64,000 nt of DNA from Kaistia adipata DSM 17808 (GCF_000423225.1 NZ_KE383991.1:1002217-1066216); one strand, 5' to 3'. Shown: positions 30,102-39,487, counted from the stretch's first letter. Made by a program: numbers and translations. The notes: generated from the letters alone by a model not told the origin.

Positions 30102-31394
30102 TCAGACGATCCCGCTGGAACTGCCGCCCGTGGACGGCCGTTCGGCGGTCACCTTGGCCCGGTAGCCGGCGGCGCGATAGACGCCGATCGGGTCGATGGC
30201 ACCGCCCTTGGCCAGCCGCGCCTTGGCCAGGATCGGCCCGACATCGGTGGTGAAGGCGCGCTTCAGCGCCTGATTCGCCATCGTCACGTCGTTCGCCTGC
30301 TGGTATTCGCCGAGCGCAGCGCGGTCGACGAGGAGCGCCTGCGCATAGGCGCGCAGGATCTCGACGGCGCTCGCCATCAGGCTCTCGATCGGGTCGGTGA
30401 CGTTGTGCGACTGGTCGATCATGTAGGCCGGGTCGAACGCCTTGGCCTTGCGGTACTCGGCATCGACCAGCTCGTTGAAGACGAGGAAGAGCTGGAACGG
30501 GTTGATCGAGCCGGCGTCGAGGTCGTCGTCGCCATATTTCGAATCGTTGAAGTGGAAGCCGGCGAGCTTTCCGAACTGGATCAGCCGCGCGACGATCATC
30601 TCGATGTTGGTGTTCGGCGCATGGTGGCCGAGGTCGACGAGGCAGAACGCCTTCGGGCCCAGCTCCTGAGCGATCAGGTAGTTGGTGCCCCAGTCCTGCA
30701 CGATCGTCGAATAGAAAGCCGGCTCATAGAGCTTGTGCTCGGTGAAGACGCGCCAGTCGTCCGGCAGCGCCTTGTAGACCGCCTTCATCGCCTCGAGATA
30801 GCGCTCGAACGCGCCGGTGAAGTTCGACTGGCCGGGGAAGTTCGAGCCGTCGCCGATCCAGACCGTCAGTGCCTTCGAGCCCAGCACCTTGCCGATCTCG
30901 ATCGTCTCGATGTTGTGCTCGATCGCCTGCTGGCGGACGGCGGCGTCGGTGTGCGACAGCGAGCCGAACTTGTAGGAGTGCTTCTGGCCCTTGGCGTCCG
31001 AGAAGGTGTTCGAATTCATCGCGTCGAAGCCGAGGCCGAGCGCGTCGGCATGCGCCTTCAGCGCCTTCGGATCCGCCTGGTCCCACGGATTATGCAGCGA
31101 GACGTTTGGGGTGGCGCGGGTCAGCTGGTTGATGACGGCGCAATCGTCGAGCTTCTCGAAGATGCCGCGCGGCTCGCCCGGTCCGGGGAAGCGGGCGAAG
31201 CGCGTGCCCCCCGTACCAACGCCCCAGGAGGGCACGGCGACGGTGAAGGCCGCGACCTTGCGGGTGATCGCGTCAATGTCGATGCCGCGGCGATCGAGCT
31301 GCTCGCCGAGCGAGGAATAGTCATTGGCGAGCGCGGCGTCCTCGGCCTTGTTCTTCTCGGCGAGAAGATCGGACGAAATCGGAAGATCGGTCAT
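30102..31394 (-). CDS. rhaI: L-rhamnose isomerase (rhizobial/Pseudomonas type)
   Basis: Converts L-rhamnose to L-rhamnulose. 430 residues from ATG 31394 (the open frame to 31487 adds a basic extension that is not needed). TIM-barrel of the xylose-isomerase superfamily; metal-ligand regions are seen as FTEHKLYEPAFYSTI, LVDLGHHAPNTNIE and GFHFNDSKYGDDDLDAG. This is the P. stutzeri-type enzyme, not the E. coli RhaA type. It lies downstream of rhaD on the same strand with a REP-like palindrome between them. A run of SSTG-type residues ends the protein. Confidence 0.95.
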   Translation of the reverse strand: MTDLPISSDLLAEKNKAEDAALANDYSSLGEQLDRRGIDIDAITRKVAAFTVAVPSWGVGTGGTRFARFPGPGEPRGIFEKLDDCAVINQLTRATPNVSLHNPWDQADPKALKAHADALGLGFDAMNSNTFSDAKGQKHSYKFGSLSHTDAAVRQQAIEHNIETIEIGKVLGSKALTVWIGDGSNFPGQSNFTGAFERYLEAMKAVYKALPDDWRVFTEHKLYEPAFYSTIVQDWGTNYLIAQELGPKAFCLVDLGHHAPNTNIEMIVARLIQFGKLAGFHFNDSKYGDDDLDAGSINPFQLFLVFNELVDAEYRKAKAFDPAYMIDQSHNVTDPIESLMASAVEILRAYAQALLVDRAALGEYQQANDVTMANQALKRAFTTDVGPILAKARLAKGGAIDPIGVYRAAGYRAKVTAERPSTGGSSSGIV

Positions 31395-31471
31395 GTGGCG
31401 GGTCCTCCCCCCAAAACGGTTGTCTCTCGGAAAGGCCCGCCCCTCGGGACGGGCCGAAATCCAGCTAGCTC

Positions 31472-31500
31472 CGTCATCCCGGGTCAAGCCCGGGATGACG
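31472..31500 (-). repeat. REP-like perfect palindrome between rhaD and rhaI
   Basis: CGTCATCCCGGG and CCCGGGATGACG form a perfect 12-bp stem around a five-base loop. It sits 14 bp after the rhaD stop and about 78 bp before rhaI within one presumed mRNA. No T-run follows, so it may stabilise or partition the message rather than end it. Same family as 4566-4587 and 23092-23113. Confidence 0.8.
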
Positions 31501-31514
31501 GCGAGGTTGGGTCC

Positions 31515-33617
31515 TTACCTCGTGAACGAGATCGCGTTACCGGCATCGACGTTGATGATGTTGCCGGTCGACTTGTTCGACAGATCCGCGGCGAGGAAGT
31601 AGGCGGCCTCGGCGATGTCCTCCGGGAACACGCTGCGCTTCAGCAGCGAGCGGTTGCGGTAGAACTCCTCGAGATCGTCCTCGCCGATCTTGTTCGACTC
31701 GGCGCGCTGCTGGCGCCACTCGCCCTGCCAGATCTTCGAGCCGCGCAGCACCGCGTCCGGGTTGATCGTGTTGACGCGGATGCCGAACGGCGCGCCCTCG
31801 AGCGCCAGGCAGCGGGCGAGATGGATTTCGGCCGCCTTGGCGGTGCAGTAGGCCGAGGCGCCGGCCGAAGCCGCGAGGCCGTTCTTCGAGGCGATGAAGA
31901 CGATCGAACCGCCGAGCTTCTGGGTCTTCATGATGCGGTAGGCGGCGCGCGAGACGAGGAAATAGCCGGTCGCGAGGATCGCGATGTTCTTGTCCCAGGT
32001 CTCGAGCGTCGTCTCCTCGAACGGCGCGGCGGAGGAGATGCCGGCGTTGGAGACGAGGATGTCGATGCCGCCGAACTCGATCAGCGTGTCGTGGAACGCC
32101 TTGTCGACCGCGCCTTCGCTGGTGACGTTGGCGATGACGCCGCGGATGTTGTCCTTGCCGTACTTGGCGCCGAGGCCGGCGACGGTCGAATCCAGCGCCG
32201 CCTGGTCGATGTCGGCGATCATGACGACCGCGCCTTCCTGCAGGTAGCGGACGGCGGTGGCCGAGCCGATGCCGCCGGCGCCGCCGGTGATGAAGGCGAT
32301 GCGGCCGGCGAGCGACTTCGGCTTCGGCATGCGCTGCAGCTTGGCTTCCTCGAGCAGCCAGTACTCGATGTCGAAGGCTTCCTGCTCGTTCAGGCCGACA
32401 TAGGTCGAGACCGTCGAGGCGCCGCGCATCACGTTGACGGCGTTGACGTAGAACTCGCCGGCGATGCGGGCGGTGGCCTTGTCGCGGGCAAACGTGATCA
32501 TGCCGACGCCGGGCACCAGATAGACGACGGCGTTCGGGTCGCGCATCGCCGGGCTGTTGTCATGCTTGCAGCGATCGTAATAGGCGGCGTAGTCGGCGCG
32601 GTAGGCGTCGAGCGAACCGTCGAGACCTTCGAGCACCGCGTCCAGATTGTCCTTGGCCGGATCATAGTCGACGACCAGCGGACGGATCTTGGTGCGCAGG
32701 AAGTGATCGGGGCAGGACGTGCCGAGCGCCGCCAATGAGCGAAGCTGAGCGGAATTGACGAACTCCAGCACGGCCGGCTGGTCGTCGAAATGACCGATCT
32801 TGGATTCCGTCTTGCCGATGCGGCCGCGGATCTGCGGCATGAGCGCGGCGGCGACGGCGCGGCGCTTGTCGGCATCGAGCGACTGCGCGACGGCGCCGCC
32901 GAAGATCGGCTTGCCGGCGGTTTCCTTGGCGAACCAGGCGATCGCCTTGTTGATGATCTCGAGCGTCAGCTCATAGGCTTCCTTGGAGGTGTCGGCCCAG
33001 GTGAACAGGCCGTGGCTCTCCAGCACGACGCCCTTGGCGCTCGGGTTCTCCTTGGCGAACTTCGACAGCCACAGGCCGAGCTCGAAGCCCGGGCGCTTCC
33101 AGGGCAGCCAGCCGATGGCGTCGCCATAGATCTGCTGCGTCAGTTCCTTCGAGTTCTTCGAGGCGGCGATGGCGATGACCGCGTCGGGATGCATGTGGTC
33201 GACATGCTTGTAGGGCACATAGGCGTGCAGCGGAGTGTCGATCGACGCCGCGCGGGGATTGAGGTTGAAGGTGCAGTGCGGCAGGTAGCCGACCATCTCG
33301 TCCTCGAACTCGAGGCCGCGATAGATGCCCTTCAGCGCTTCCAGCTTGTCCTGGTAGAGGGTGGCGAAGCCATCGAGCTTCATCGAGCCGACGTCGCCGC
33401 CAGAGCCCTTGACCCAGAGCACGGTCGCATCCTGGCCCGTCAGCGGATCCTTCTCCGTCACCTTGGCCGAGGTGTTGCCACCGCCGAAATTGGTGATGCG
33501 CTTGTCCGAGCCGAGCAGGTTCGAGCGATAGAGCAGCAGTTCCGGCTCGCTGAGGCCGGCGGCCTTGGCGTCGTCCCAGCGATTGTCGAGGAGGTGCGAG
33601 GAAGCGGGTTCGGTCAT
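31515..33617 (-). CDS. rhaD: Bifunctional rhamnulose-1-phosphate aldolase / short-chain dehydrogenase
   Basis: 700 residues from ATG 33617. N-terminal class II aldolase domain (FGGGNTSAKV near residue 45; zinc-site region DHMHPDAVIAIA and LESHGLFTW) splits rhamnulose-1-phosphate to DHAP and L-lactaldehyde. The C-terminal SDR domain from about residue 437 has ITGGAGGIGSATA cofactor motif and YCTAKAA (Tyr-x3-Lys) catalytic pair, and would oxidise lactaldehyde. It is the first gene of the leftward rhaDI unit, divergent from rhaR. Confidence 0.95.
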   Translation of the reverse strand: MTEPASSHLLDNRWDDAKAAGLSEPELLLYRSNLLGSDKRITNFGGGNTSAKVTEKDPLTGQDATVLWVKGSGGDVGSMKLDGFATLYQDKLEALKGIYRGLEFEDEMVGYLPHCTFNLNPRAASIDTPLHAYVPYKHVDHMHPDAVIAIAASKNSKELTQQIYGDAIGWLPWKRPGFELGLWLSKFAKENPSAKGVVLESHGLFTWADTSKEAYELTLEIINKAIAWFAKETAGKPIFGGAVAQSLDADKRRAVAAALMPQIRGRIGKTESKIGHFDDQPAVLEFVNSAQLRSLAALGTSCPDHFLRTKIRPLVVDYDPAKDNLDAVLEGLDGSLDAYRADYAAYYDRCKHDNSPAMRDPNAVVYLVPGVGMITFARDKATARIAGEFYVNAVNVMRGASTVSTYVGLNEQEAFDIEYWLLEEAKLQRMPKPKSLAGRIAFITGGAGGIGSATAVRYLQEGAVVMIADIDQAALDSTVAGLGAKYGKDNIRGVIANVTSEGAVDKAFHDTLIEFGGIDILVSNAGISSAAPFEETTLETWDKNIAILATGYFLVSRAAYRIMKTQKLGGSIVFIASKNGLAASAGASAYCTAKAAEIHLARCLALEGAPFGIRVNTINPDAVLRGSKIWQGEWRQQRAESNKIGEDDLEEFYRNRSLLKRSVFPEDIAEAAYFLAADLSNKSTGNIINVDAGNAISFTR

Positions 33618-33755
33618 GATCGGTGCTCTTGATCGGTCGCCGCTTCGCTGGCGCGAGCGCATCGGATCGGCGAACCATCCACGGGGACGCCGCCGGACCG
33701 CTTCACACGGCCGGCGACCACGCAATTGCCGATGATGATCTGTCAGCCGCGGCCT

Positions 33756-33773
33756 GGTTTGTCAATCAAAACC
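33756..33773. promoter_or_regulatory. Putative RhaR operator, rhaD side
   Basis: GGTTTGTCAATCAAAACC has inverted ends (GGTTT/AAACC). On the minus strand it contains TGATTGACAA, whose TTGACA is a candidate -35 for the rhaD promoter. An exact copy of that ten-base sequence stands at 33867-33876 on the plus strand, over the likely rhaR -35. Neither copy has a verified -10 partner on the rhaD side. Confidence 0.5.
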
Positions 33774-33826
33774 GATCAGATCAAAGCACGAACCGCTCGA
33801 TATTGCGCCGCATTATGACGCCTATT

Positions 33827-33861
33827 GATCATTCTGCGTCGCAGCATTATCGAGAATGATC
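33827..33861. promoter_or_regulatory. 9-bp inverted repeat between the divergent rha promoters
   Basis: GATCATTCT (33827-33835) and AGAATGATC (33853-33861) are exact inverted copies 17 bp apart, centred in the divergent region. Spacing of about 26 bp centre to centre (roughly two and a half helix turns) could suit a second operator. No further support. Confidence 0.4.
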
Positions 33862-33866
33862 GTTTC

Positions 33867-33897
33867 TGATTGACAATCATCGGAAAGCTTGGACAAT
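33867..33897 (+). promoter_or_regulatory. Candidate rhaR operon promoter with overlapping operator
   Basis: TTGACA (33870-33875), 16-bp spacer, GACAAT (33892-33897) fits a housekeeping-type promoter reasonably. TGATTGACAA at 33867-33876 is the inverted partner of the block at 33759-33768, so RhaR binding here would cover the -35. The rhaR ATG follows at 33919. Confidence 0.5.
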
Positions 33898-33918
33898 CCC
33901 GCTCGTTCGGAGGGACGC

Positions 33919-34713
33919 ATGCACGAAATCGAGCGCCACAGGATCATCCTCGGCGAGGTGGCCGAGCGTCCCGTCGTCACGGTGGCGCAGCTCGTCGGGC
34001 TGACCGGCGCGTCCGAGGCGACGATCCGGCGCGACATCACGGCGCTGAGCGACGAGGGCCAGCTGCGCAAGGTGCGCGGCGGCGCCGAGCGCCTGCATGG
34101 CGACAGCAACGGCATCTCGAGCCTGATGACGCCCGCCTTCGAGGAAACCCGGCTGCAGAACCTGCCCGCCAAGCGCGCCATCGCGCGGGCGGCGGCGGAG
34201 CTGTGCTCGGACGGGGAATCGATCATCGTCAATGGCGGCACCACGACCTACTGCCTCGGGCCGCACATCGCCACGCGCAAGCTGCGCGTGCTCACCAATT
34301 CGCTCGATCTTGCTCTCTACCTGGTCGGCAATGGCGACTGCCAGGTCGTGCTGCCGGGCGGCGACATCCATCGCGAACAGCGCATGGTCGTCAGCCCCTA
34401 CACCAACGACACGGTGATCGAGCATTTCTACGCCGCCAAATACTTCCTCGGCGCGCACGCCATCCGCCGCCAGGGCCTGATCGAGGGCGACCCCATCCTG
34501 ATCAAGGCCGAACAGAAGATGCTGAAGCAGGCCGAGCAGGTGATCGCGCTCGTCGACGGCTCGAAGTTCCAGCCGCGCGGCAGCCTGATCCTGTGTCCCT
34601 TGACCCAGCTCGACCGGGTGATCACCGACAGTTCCGCCCCGAAGGAAGCCTGCGACATGCTGCGCGACGCCGGCGTCATCGTCGACGTCGTCGAAGTCGA
34701 ACCGGAGAGCTGA
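33919..34713 (+). CDS. rhaR: DeoR-family transcriptional regulator of the rhamnose locus
   Basis: 264 residues from ATG 33919, which follows GGAGGGA; ten more upstream residues are open but unlikely. N-terminal winged helix (EVAERPVVTVAQLVGLTGAS, then EATIRRDITALSDEGQLRKV) and a C-terminal sugar-phosphate sensor domain with IIVNGGTTTYCLG. It heads the rightward ABC operon and is divergent from rhaD. In Rhizobium leguminosarum the equivalent RhaR is a DeoR-type negative regulator; the same role is inferred here, likely relieved by a phosphorylated rhamnose intermediate. Confidence 0.93.
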   Translation: MHEIERHRIILGEVAERPVVTVAQLVGLTGASEATIRRDITALSDEGQLRKVRGGAERLHGDSNGISSLMTPAFEETRLQNLPAKRAIARAAAELCSDGESIIVNGGTTTYCLGPHIATRKLRVLTNSLDLALYLVGNGDCQVVLPGGDIHREQRMVVSPYTNDTVIEHFYAAKYFLGAHAIRRQGLIEGDPILIKAEQKMLKQAEQVIALVDGSKFQPRGSLILCPLTQLDRVITDSSAPKEACDMLRDAGVIVDVVEVEPES

Positions 34714-34789
34714 TGCCCTAGAAGACGCGCCAATCCCGGCCAACAAGAAAACCGGCACCAAGCCGGACGTTCAAGGGAAACGCCAAGCC

Positions 34790-36316
34790 ATGCAGCCGAT
34801 CCTCGCCCTGGAGGGGGTGTCGAAATCGTTCGCCGGCGTGAAGGCCCTGAAGGACGTCTCCTTCGACGTCCGGCCGGGCGAGGTGCACGCGCTGATGGGC
34901 GAGAACGGCGCCGGCAAGTCGACGCTGATCAAGGTCATGGCCGGCGTGCACGCGCCCGACACGGGCGAGATCCGCGTCAACGGCGCGGTCGTTCGCTTCG
35001 CCTCGCCGCGCGAGGCCCGCGCCGCCGGCATCGCCACCGTCTACCAGGAGCTGCTGCTCTTCCCGGAGCTTTCGGTTGCCGAGAACATCTTCCTCGGCCA
35101 CGCGCCGCGCACGACGATGAACGCGCTCGACTGGACGAAGATGCGCGACGAGGCGCGCCGCCTGCTCGACGAGCTCGACAGCCACGACCTCGATGTCGAT
35201 GCCCGCGTCGGCAGCCTTTCCGTCGCCAACCGCCAGCGCGTCGAGATCGCCAAGGCGCTGTCGCAGGACGCCCGCGTTCTGATCATGGACGAGCCGACGG
35301 CGGCGCTCTCCGACACCGACGCGCGCCGGCTGATGGACGTCGTCCGGCGGCTGCGCGACCGCGGCGTCGCCATCGTCTATGTCTCGCACCGCATGCCCGA
35401 GATCTTCGCGCTCGCCACCCGCGTCACGGTGCTGCGCGACGGCGCCTATGTCGGCACGCACGACATCGGCGCGATCACCGAGGGCGAGCTGGTGTCAATG
35501 ATGGTCGGCCGCCCGGTCGACCAGCTCTTCCCCAAGGTCGACACCGAGATCGGCGCGCCGATCCTCGAATTGCGCAACGTCTCCTATCGCGACGAGGTCG
35601 AGGACATCTCGCTGACGCTGCGCGCCGGCGAGATCGTCGGCATTGCCGGGCTGATCGGCTCCGGCCGTACCGAGCTCGCGCTCACCATCTTCGGCATCAC
35701 GCCGGCGACCTCGGGCGAGATCCTGCTCGACGGCAGGCCGGTGACGATCACCGATCCGAAGCAGGCGCGCGACCTCGGCATCGCCTATGTGCCGGAGGAT
35801 CGCGGCCTGCAGGGCCTGATCAAGCCGCAGACCATCCGCGAGAACCTGTCGCTCGCCCTGCTCGACCGCATCTCGACCGCGACCATCGTCGACCGGGCCA
35901 AGGAAACGAGCCTGGCCAAGGAGCTGATCAAGCGCTTCGGCATCCGCGCCCGCGGACCCGAGCAGCGCGTCCGGCAATTGTCCGGCGGTAACCAGCAGAA
36001 GGTCGTGCTGGCGAAATGGGTGGCGACGGAGCCCCGCGTGCTGATCATGGACGAGCCGACGCGCGGCATCGACGTCGGCGCCAAAGCGGAGATCCACGCC
36101 CTGATGAGCCGCCTCGCCGGCCAGGGCCTCGCCGTGCTGATGATCTCGAGCGAGCTGCCCGAGGTGCTCGGCATGAGCGACCGCGTGCTGGTCATGAACA
36201 ATGGCCGCATCGTCGCCGAGTTCGACCGCGACGCCGCGACGCCCGACAGCGTCGGCACCGCCATGATGCAGACCAGCGCCAATGATGCCGGCGCCGCCAA
36301 GGCGGAGGTCGCCTGA
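34790..36316 (+). CDS. rhaT: Rhamnose ABC importer, double ATP-binding subunit
   Basis: 508 residues with two tandem ABC domains, as in RbsA/MglA-type sugar importers. The first has GENGAGKST Walker A and VANRQRVEIAKAL signature; the second has a weak Walker A (GLIGSGRTEL) and a full LSGGNQQKVVLAKW signature with LIMDEPTRGIDVG. Placed after rhaR (76-bp gap) and overlapping the next permease gene by 1 bp (TGATG at 36316). The symbol follows the R. leguminosarum rhaSTPQ naming, in which RhaT is the ATPase. Confidence 0.92.
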   Translation: MQPILALEGVSKSFAGVKALKDVSFDVRPGEVHALMGENGAGKSTLIKVMAGVHAPDTGEIRVNGAVVRFASPREARAAGIATVYQELLLFPELSVAENIFLGHAPRTTMNALDWTKMRDEARRLLDELDSHDLDVDARVGSLSVANRQRVEIAKALSQDARVLIMDEPTAALSDTDARRLMDVVRRLRDRGVAIVYVSHRMPEIFALATRVTVLRDGAYVGTHDIGAITEGELVSMMVGRPVDQLFPKVDTEIGAPILELRNVSYRDEVEDISLTLRAGEIVGIAGLIGSGRTELALTIFGITPATSGEILLDGRPVTITDPKQARDLGIAYVPEDRGLQGLIKPQTIRENLSLALLDRISTATIVDRAKETSLAKELIKRFGIRARGPEQRVRQLSGGNQQKVVLAKWVATEPRVLIMDEPTRGIDVGAKAEIHALMSRLAGQGLAVLMISSELPEVLGMSDRVLVMNNGRIVAEFDRDAATPDSVGTAMMQTSANDAGAAKAEVA

Positions 36317-37302
36317 TGTCGGCATCGAACCCCACCGTCGCGCGCCCCGCGCCGGCCATGCATCCGATGAAGCGCGTCGCCGCCTATGGCCAGGAATTCA
36401 TCCTGCTCGGCGCCATCATCCTGCTCATCCTGGTGGTCAGCTTCGTCAATCCGCGCTTCCTCGGCGCCAACAACATCACCAACATCTTCGCCGGCAACGC
36501 CTATATCGCGGTGGCCGCGATCGGCATGTCGCTGGTCATCATCTCCGGCCATATCGACGTCGCGGTCGGCTCGCTGATCGGCGTGCTGGCGACGATCTCC
36601 GGTACGCTCGCCGTCAACGGCTACCCGATCTGGCTCGCCTGGCTCGCGCCGGTCGCGATCGGCATCCTCGTCAATGCCGGCGTCGGCGCGCTGATCGCCT
36701 ATCTGCGCATCCCGTCGATCGTCGTCACGCTCGGCATGCTGTCGATCCTGAAGGGCGGCCTGATCAGCGTCACCGGCGGCGCGTGGATCAGCAACCTTCC
36801 TGCCGATTACCTGATCGCCCAGTTCCGCCTGTTCGGCATCCCCTCGCCGGTCTGGTTCATGGTGATCCTGACCGCGCTGGTGGCGTTCTGGATGCGCTAT
36901 TCCGGCTTCGGCCGGACGATCTACGCCATCGGCGGCAATGTCGAAGCGGCCCGCGTCGCCGGTATCCAGGTCGAGCGCTCGACGGTGATCGTCTTCGCCA
37001 TCCACGGTGCCTTTGCCGGCATCGCCGCGGTGCTGTTCGCCACCCAGCTGCAGGTCATCCAGTCGACCGTGCCGCCCAATCTGGAGCTGACCGTGATCAC
37101 CGCCTCGGTCGTCGGCGGCGTCTCGATCCTCGGCGGCACCGGCACGGTGATCGGCTCGACGCTGGCGGCCATACTGTTCGCCGCGATCGCCTCCTCGCTC
37201 ATCTTCCTCAACGTCTCCGCCTATTGGCTGCGCGCGGTGCAGGGTCTGCTGATCCTCGTCACCGTGCTCGCCGACATGGCGCGGCGACACAGGCTCCGGT
37301 GA
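36316..37302 (+). CDS. rhaP: Rhamnose ABC importer permease
   Basis: 328-residue membrane protein of the BPD_transp_2 (RbsC-like) family with about 8-10 helices. The family motif after the second helix is GHIDVAVGSLIGVLA. It overlaps the ATPase gene stop by 1 bp and is 7 bp before the second permease, so all are tightly coupled. Which of the two permeases corresponds to RhaP and which to RhaQ is assigned only by order. Confidence 0.9.
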   Translation: MSASNPTVARPAPAMHPMKRVAAYGQEFILLGAIILLILVVSFVNPRFLGANNITNIFAGNAYIAVAAIGMSLVIISGHIDVAVGSLIGVLATISGTLAVNGYPIWLAWLAPVAIGILVNAGVGALIAYLRIPSIVVTLGMLSILKGGLISVTGGAWISNLPADYLIAQFRLFGIPSPVWFMVILTALVAFWMRYSGFGRTIYAIGGNVEAARVAGIQVERSTVIVFAIHGAFAGIAAVLFATQLQVIQSTVPPNLELTVITASVVGGVSILGGTGTVIGSTLAAILFAAIASSLIFLNVSAYWLRAVQGLLILVTVLADMARRHRLR

Positions 37303-37309
37303 CGACACG

Positions 37310-38260
37310 ATGACCGCAACGCTCCGCTCCCTGCTGCGCCACGAGACGATCCTCGCGATCCTGCTCGTCCTCGTACTCTTCGCGCTCGCAAGCCAGTCCG
37401 ACCGCTTCTTCACCACCGCCAACCTGCTGAACCAGGGCCGGCTGATGGCCGAGGTCGGGCTGGTGGCGCTCGCCATGACCTTCGTCATCGTCACCGGCGG
37501 CATCGACCTCTCGGTCGGCTCCATCCTCGGCCTGACGGCGATCCTGCTCGGCGTGTTCTGGCACAATCTCGGCATTCCGCTGCCGGTCGCCATGGTGCTG
37601 GCGGTCTTCGCCGCCGGCATCGGCGGGCTGGTCAACGGGCTGATCATCACCCGCTTCGGCGTGCCGCCGCTGATCGCGACGCTGGCGACGCTGGCACTCT
37701 ATCGTGGCCTCGCCGAAGGCATCAGCCAGGCCCGCTCGGTACGCGGCTATCCCGACTGGTTCTTCGTGCTCGGCCAGGGCGAGGTCTGGGGCGTGCCGAC
37801 GCAGCTCTGGATCCTCGGCGCCCTGGTGGTCATCGCCGCCGTCATCCTCGGGCTGACGACCTTCGGCCGCGCCACCTACGCGACCGGCGCCAACGAGATC
37901 GGCGCCCGCTTCTCGGGCATCGGCGTCGATCGCACCAAGCTGCTGATCTACACCGCCTCCGGCCTCGTCGCCGGGCTCGCCGGCGTCATCTTCGTCTCGC
38001 GCGTCTCGACCACGCGCTCCGACATGGGCACCGGCCTCGAGCTCGACGTCATCACGGCCGTGGTGCTCGGCGGGACGTCGATCTTCGGCGGCCGCGGCAC
38101 GATCATCGGCACCGTGCTCGGCCTGATCCTGATGCAGGCGCTGAAGAACGGCCTCGCGCTGTCCGGCGTCAAGGGCGACGGCACCATCGTCGTCATCGGC
38201 GTGGTGCTCATCCTCGCGATCGTCGCGAGCAATCTCTTCAGCCGCGAAGGCGACGGCTGA
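37310..38260 (+). CDS. rhaQ: Rhamnose ABC importer permease
   Basis: 316-residue permease of the same family as its upstream neighbour (motif GGIDLSVGSILGLTAILLG). The pair would form a heterodimeric channel with one RhaT. 71 bp follow before the binding-protein gene. Helices are predicted throughout, with the cytoplasmic loop EAA-like region near SGIGVDRTKLLIYTASG. Confidence 0.9.
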   Translation: MTATLRSLLRHETILAILLVLVLFALASQSDRFFTTANLLNQGRLMAEVGLVALAMTFVIVTGGIDLSVGSILGLTAILLGVFWHNLGIPLPVAMVLAVFAAGIGGLVNGLIITRFGVPPLIATLATLALYRGLAEGISQARSVRGYPDWFFVLGQGEVWGVPTQLWILGALVVIAAVILGLTTFGRATYATGANEIGARFSGIGVDRTKLLIYTASGLVAGLAGVIFVSRVSTTRSDMGTGLELDVITAVVLGGTSIFGGRGTIIGTVLGLILMQALKNGLALSGVKGDGTIVVIGVVLILAIVASNLFSREGDG

Positions 38261-38331
38261 TCAAGCAGGGGACGAGGGGGGCTCGCCGCAACAACAATGG
38301 CCCCGGCGTCATTTTTGGAGGAGACGTGCAG

Positions 38332-39438
38332 ATGTTGAAGAGAACCATTCTACTGGCTCTTGGACTGAGCCTCGGCGCCAGCGGCGCCGCCCTCGCAGGG
38401 TCCTGGACCGGCGGCGACGACCTGCCGACCAACCCGCTCGCCTGCGACGGAACCCCGGGCAAGGCCGAGGCCAAGCCCTATGACGGCGGCGTTCCGACCA
38501 ACGCGCCGGATCGCAAGGGCAAGCCGATCAAGGTGGTCGACGTGCCGAAGCTGATCGGCATCGGCTATTTCAACGCCACCTCGAAGGGCATCGCCGACGC
38601 CGCCAAGGAACTCGGCAATGTCGACGCCAAGACCGACGGCCCGACCCAGGCGAACATCGACCAGCAGATCTCGTTCATCGACAACTACATCACCTCGGGT
38701 GTCGACGGCATCCTGTTCGCCGCCAACGATCCGGTCGCCATCGCCCCGGTCCTGAAGAAGGCGCTCGCCGCCGGCATCAACGTCGTCGGCTATGACGCCA
38801 ACTCCGAGCCGGACGCCCGCCAGTGGTTCGTCAACCAGGCCGAGTTCAACGGCATCGCCAAGGCGCTGGTCGACAACATGGCCAAGGAGGTCGGCGAGGA
38901 CGCCTCGTTCGCCATCGTCACCTCGACCTTCACCACGCCGAACCAGGCCCGCTGGATCGCCGAGATGGAGGCCTATCAGGCCAAGTGCCATCCCAACATG
39001 AAGTGGCTGGAGACCGTCGAGGCGCAGGAAGACAACGTCCTCTCCTTCAACCAGGCGACGACGCTGATCAACAAGCATGGCGATGATTTGAAGGGCATCT
39101 TCGGCATGACCTCGGTCGCGACGCCCGCCTCGGCCGAGGCCGTCACCCAGGCTGGCAAGTGCGGCAAGATCTCGGTCGTCGGCCTCGCCACGCCGAACGC
39201 CATGAAGCCCTATGTCGAGAAGGACTGCGTCAAGTCGGTCGTGCTCTGGAACCCCGTCGATCTCGGCTATGCCGCGATGCAGGTCCTGCGCGCCACCGCC
39301 GATGGCGACCTGAAGCCGGGCGCGACCTCGGTCAAGGCCGGCAAGCTCGGCGAGTTGCAGGTGATCAACGGCTCCGAGATCCTGCTCGGCGCCCCGTTCA
39401 CCTTCACCAAGGAGAACATCGGCCAGTTCGACTTCTGA
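38332..39438 (+). CDS. rhaS: Rhamnose ABC importer periplasmic binding protein
   Basis: 368 residues from ATG 38332 (GGAGGAG eight bases upstream; a GTG at 38326 is too close to it). Sec signal peptide residues 1-22 (cleavage after GAALA). Periplasmic-binding-protein-like I fold: IGYFNATSKGIADAAKELG, GVDGILFAANDP and GITVVGYDAN-type segments, and C-terminal sugar-contact loops. It lies last in the import operon, followed by a strong hairpin. L-rhamnose specificity is inferred from context. Confidence 0.92.
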   Translation: MLKRTILLALGLSLGASGAALAGSWTGGDDLPTNPLACDGTPGKAEAKPYDGGVPTNAPDRKGKPIKVVDVPKLIGIGYFNATSKGIADAAKELGNVDAKTDGPTQANIDQQISFIDNYITSGVDGILFAANDPVAIAPVLKKALAAGINVVGYDANSEPDARQWFVNQAEFNGIAKALVDNMAKEVGEDASFAIVTSTFTTPNQARWIAEMEAYQAKCHPNMKWLETVEAQEDNVLSFNQATTLINKHGDDLKGIFGMTSVATPASAEAVTQAGKCGKISVVGLATPNAMKPYVEKDCVKSVVLWNPVDLGYAAMQVLRATADGDLKPGATSVKAGKLGELQVINGSEILLGAPFTFTKENIGQFDF

Positions 39439-39455
39439 TTGCGATCCGATCCCCG

Positions 39456-39487
39456 CGCGAGGCATGGTCCGCCATGCCTCGCGTTCC
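39456..39487 (+). terminator. Strong hairpin after rhaS
   Basis: CGCGAGGCATGG pairs perfectly with CCATGCCTCGCG (39456-39467 and 39472-39483, four-base loop), then TTCCATTTG. The stem is strong and the T-run short, so it is either a weak intrinsic terminator or a 3'-end stabiliser that raises the level of the binding-protein message relative to downstream genes. Confidence 0.7.
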
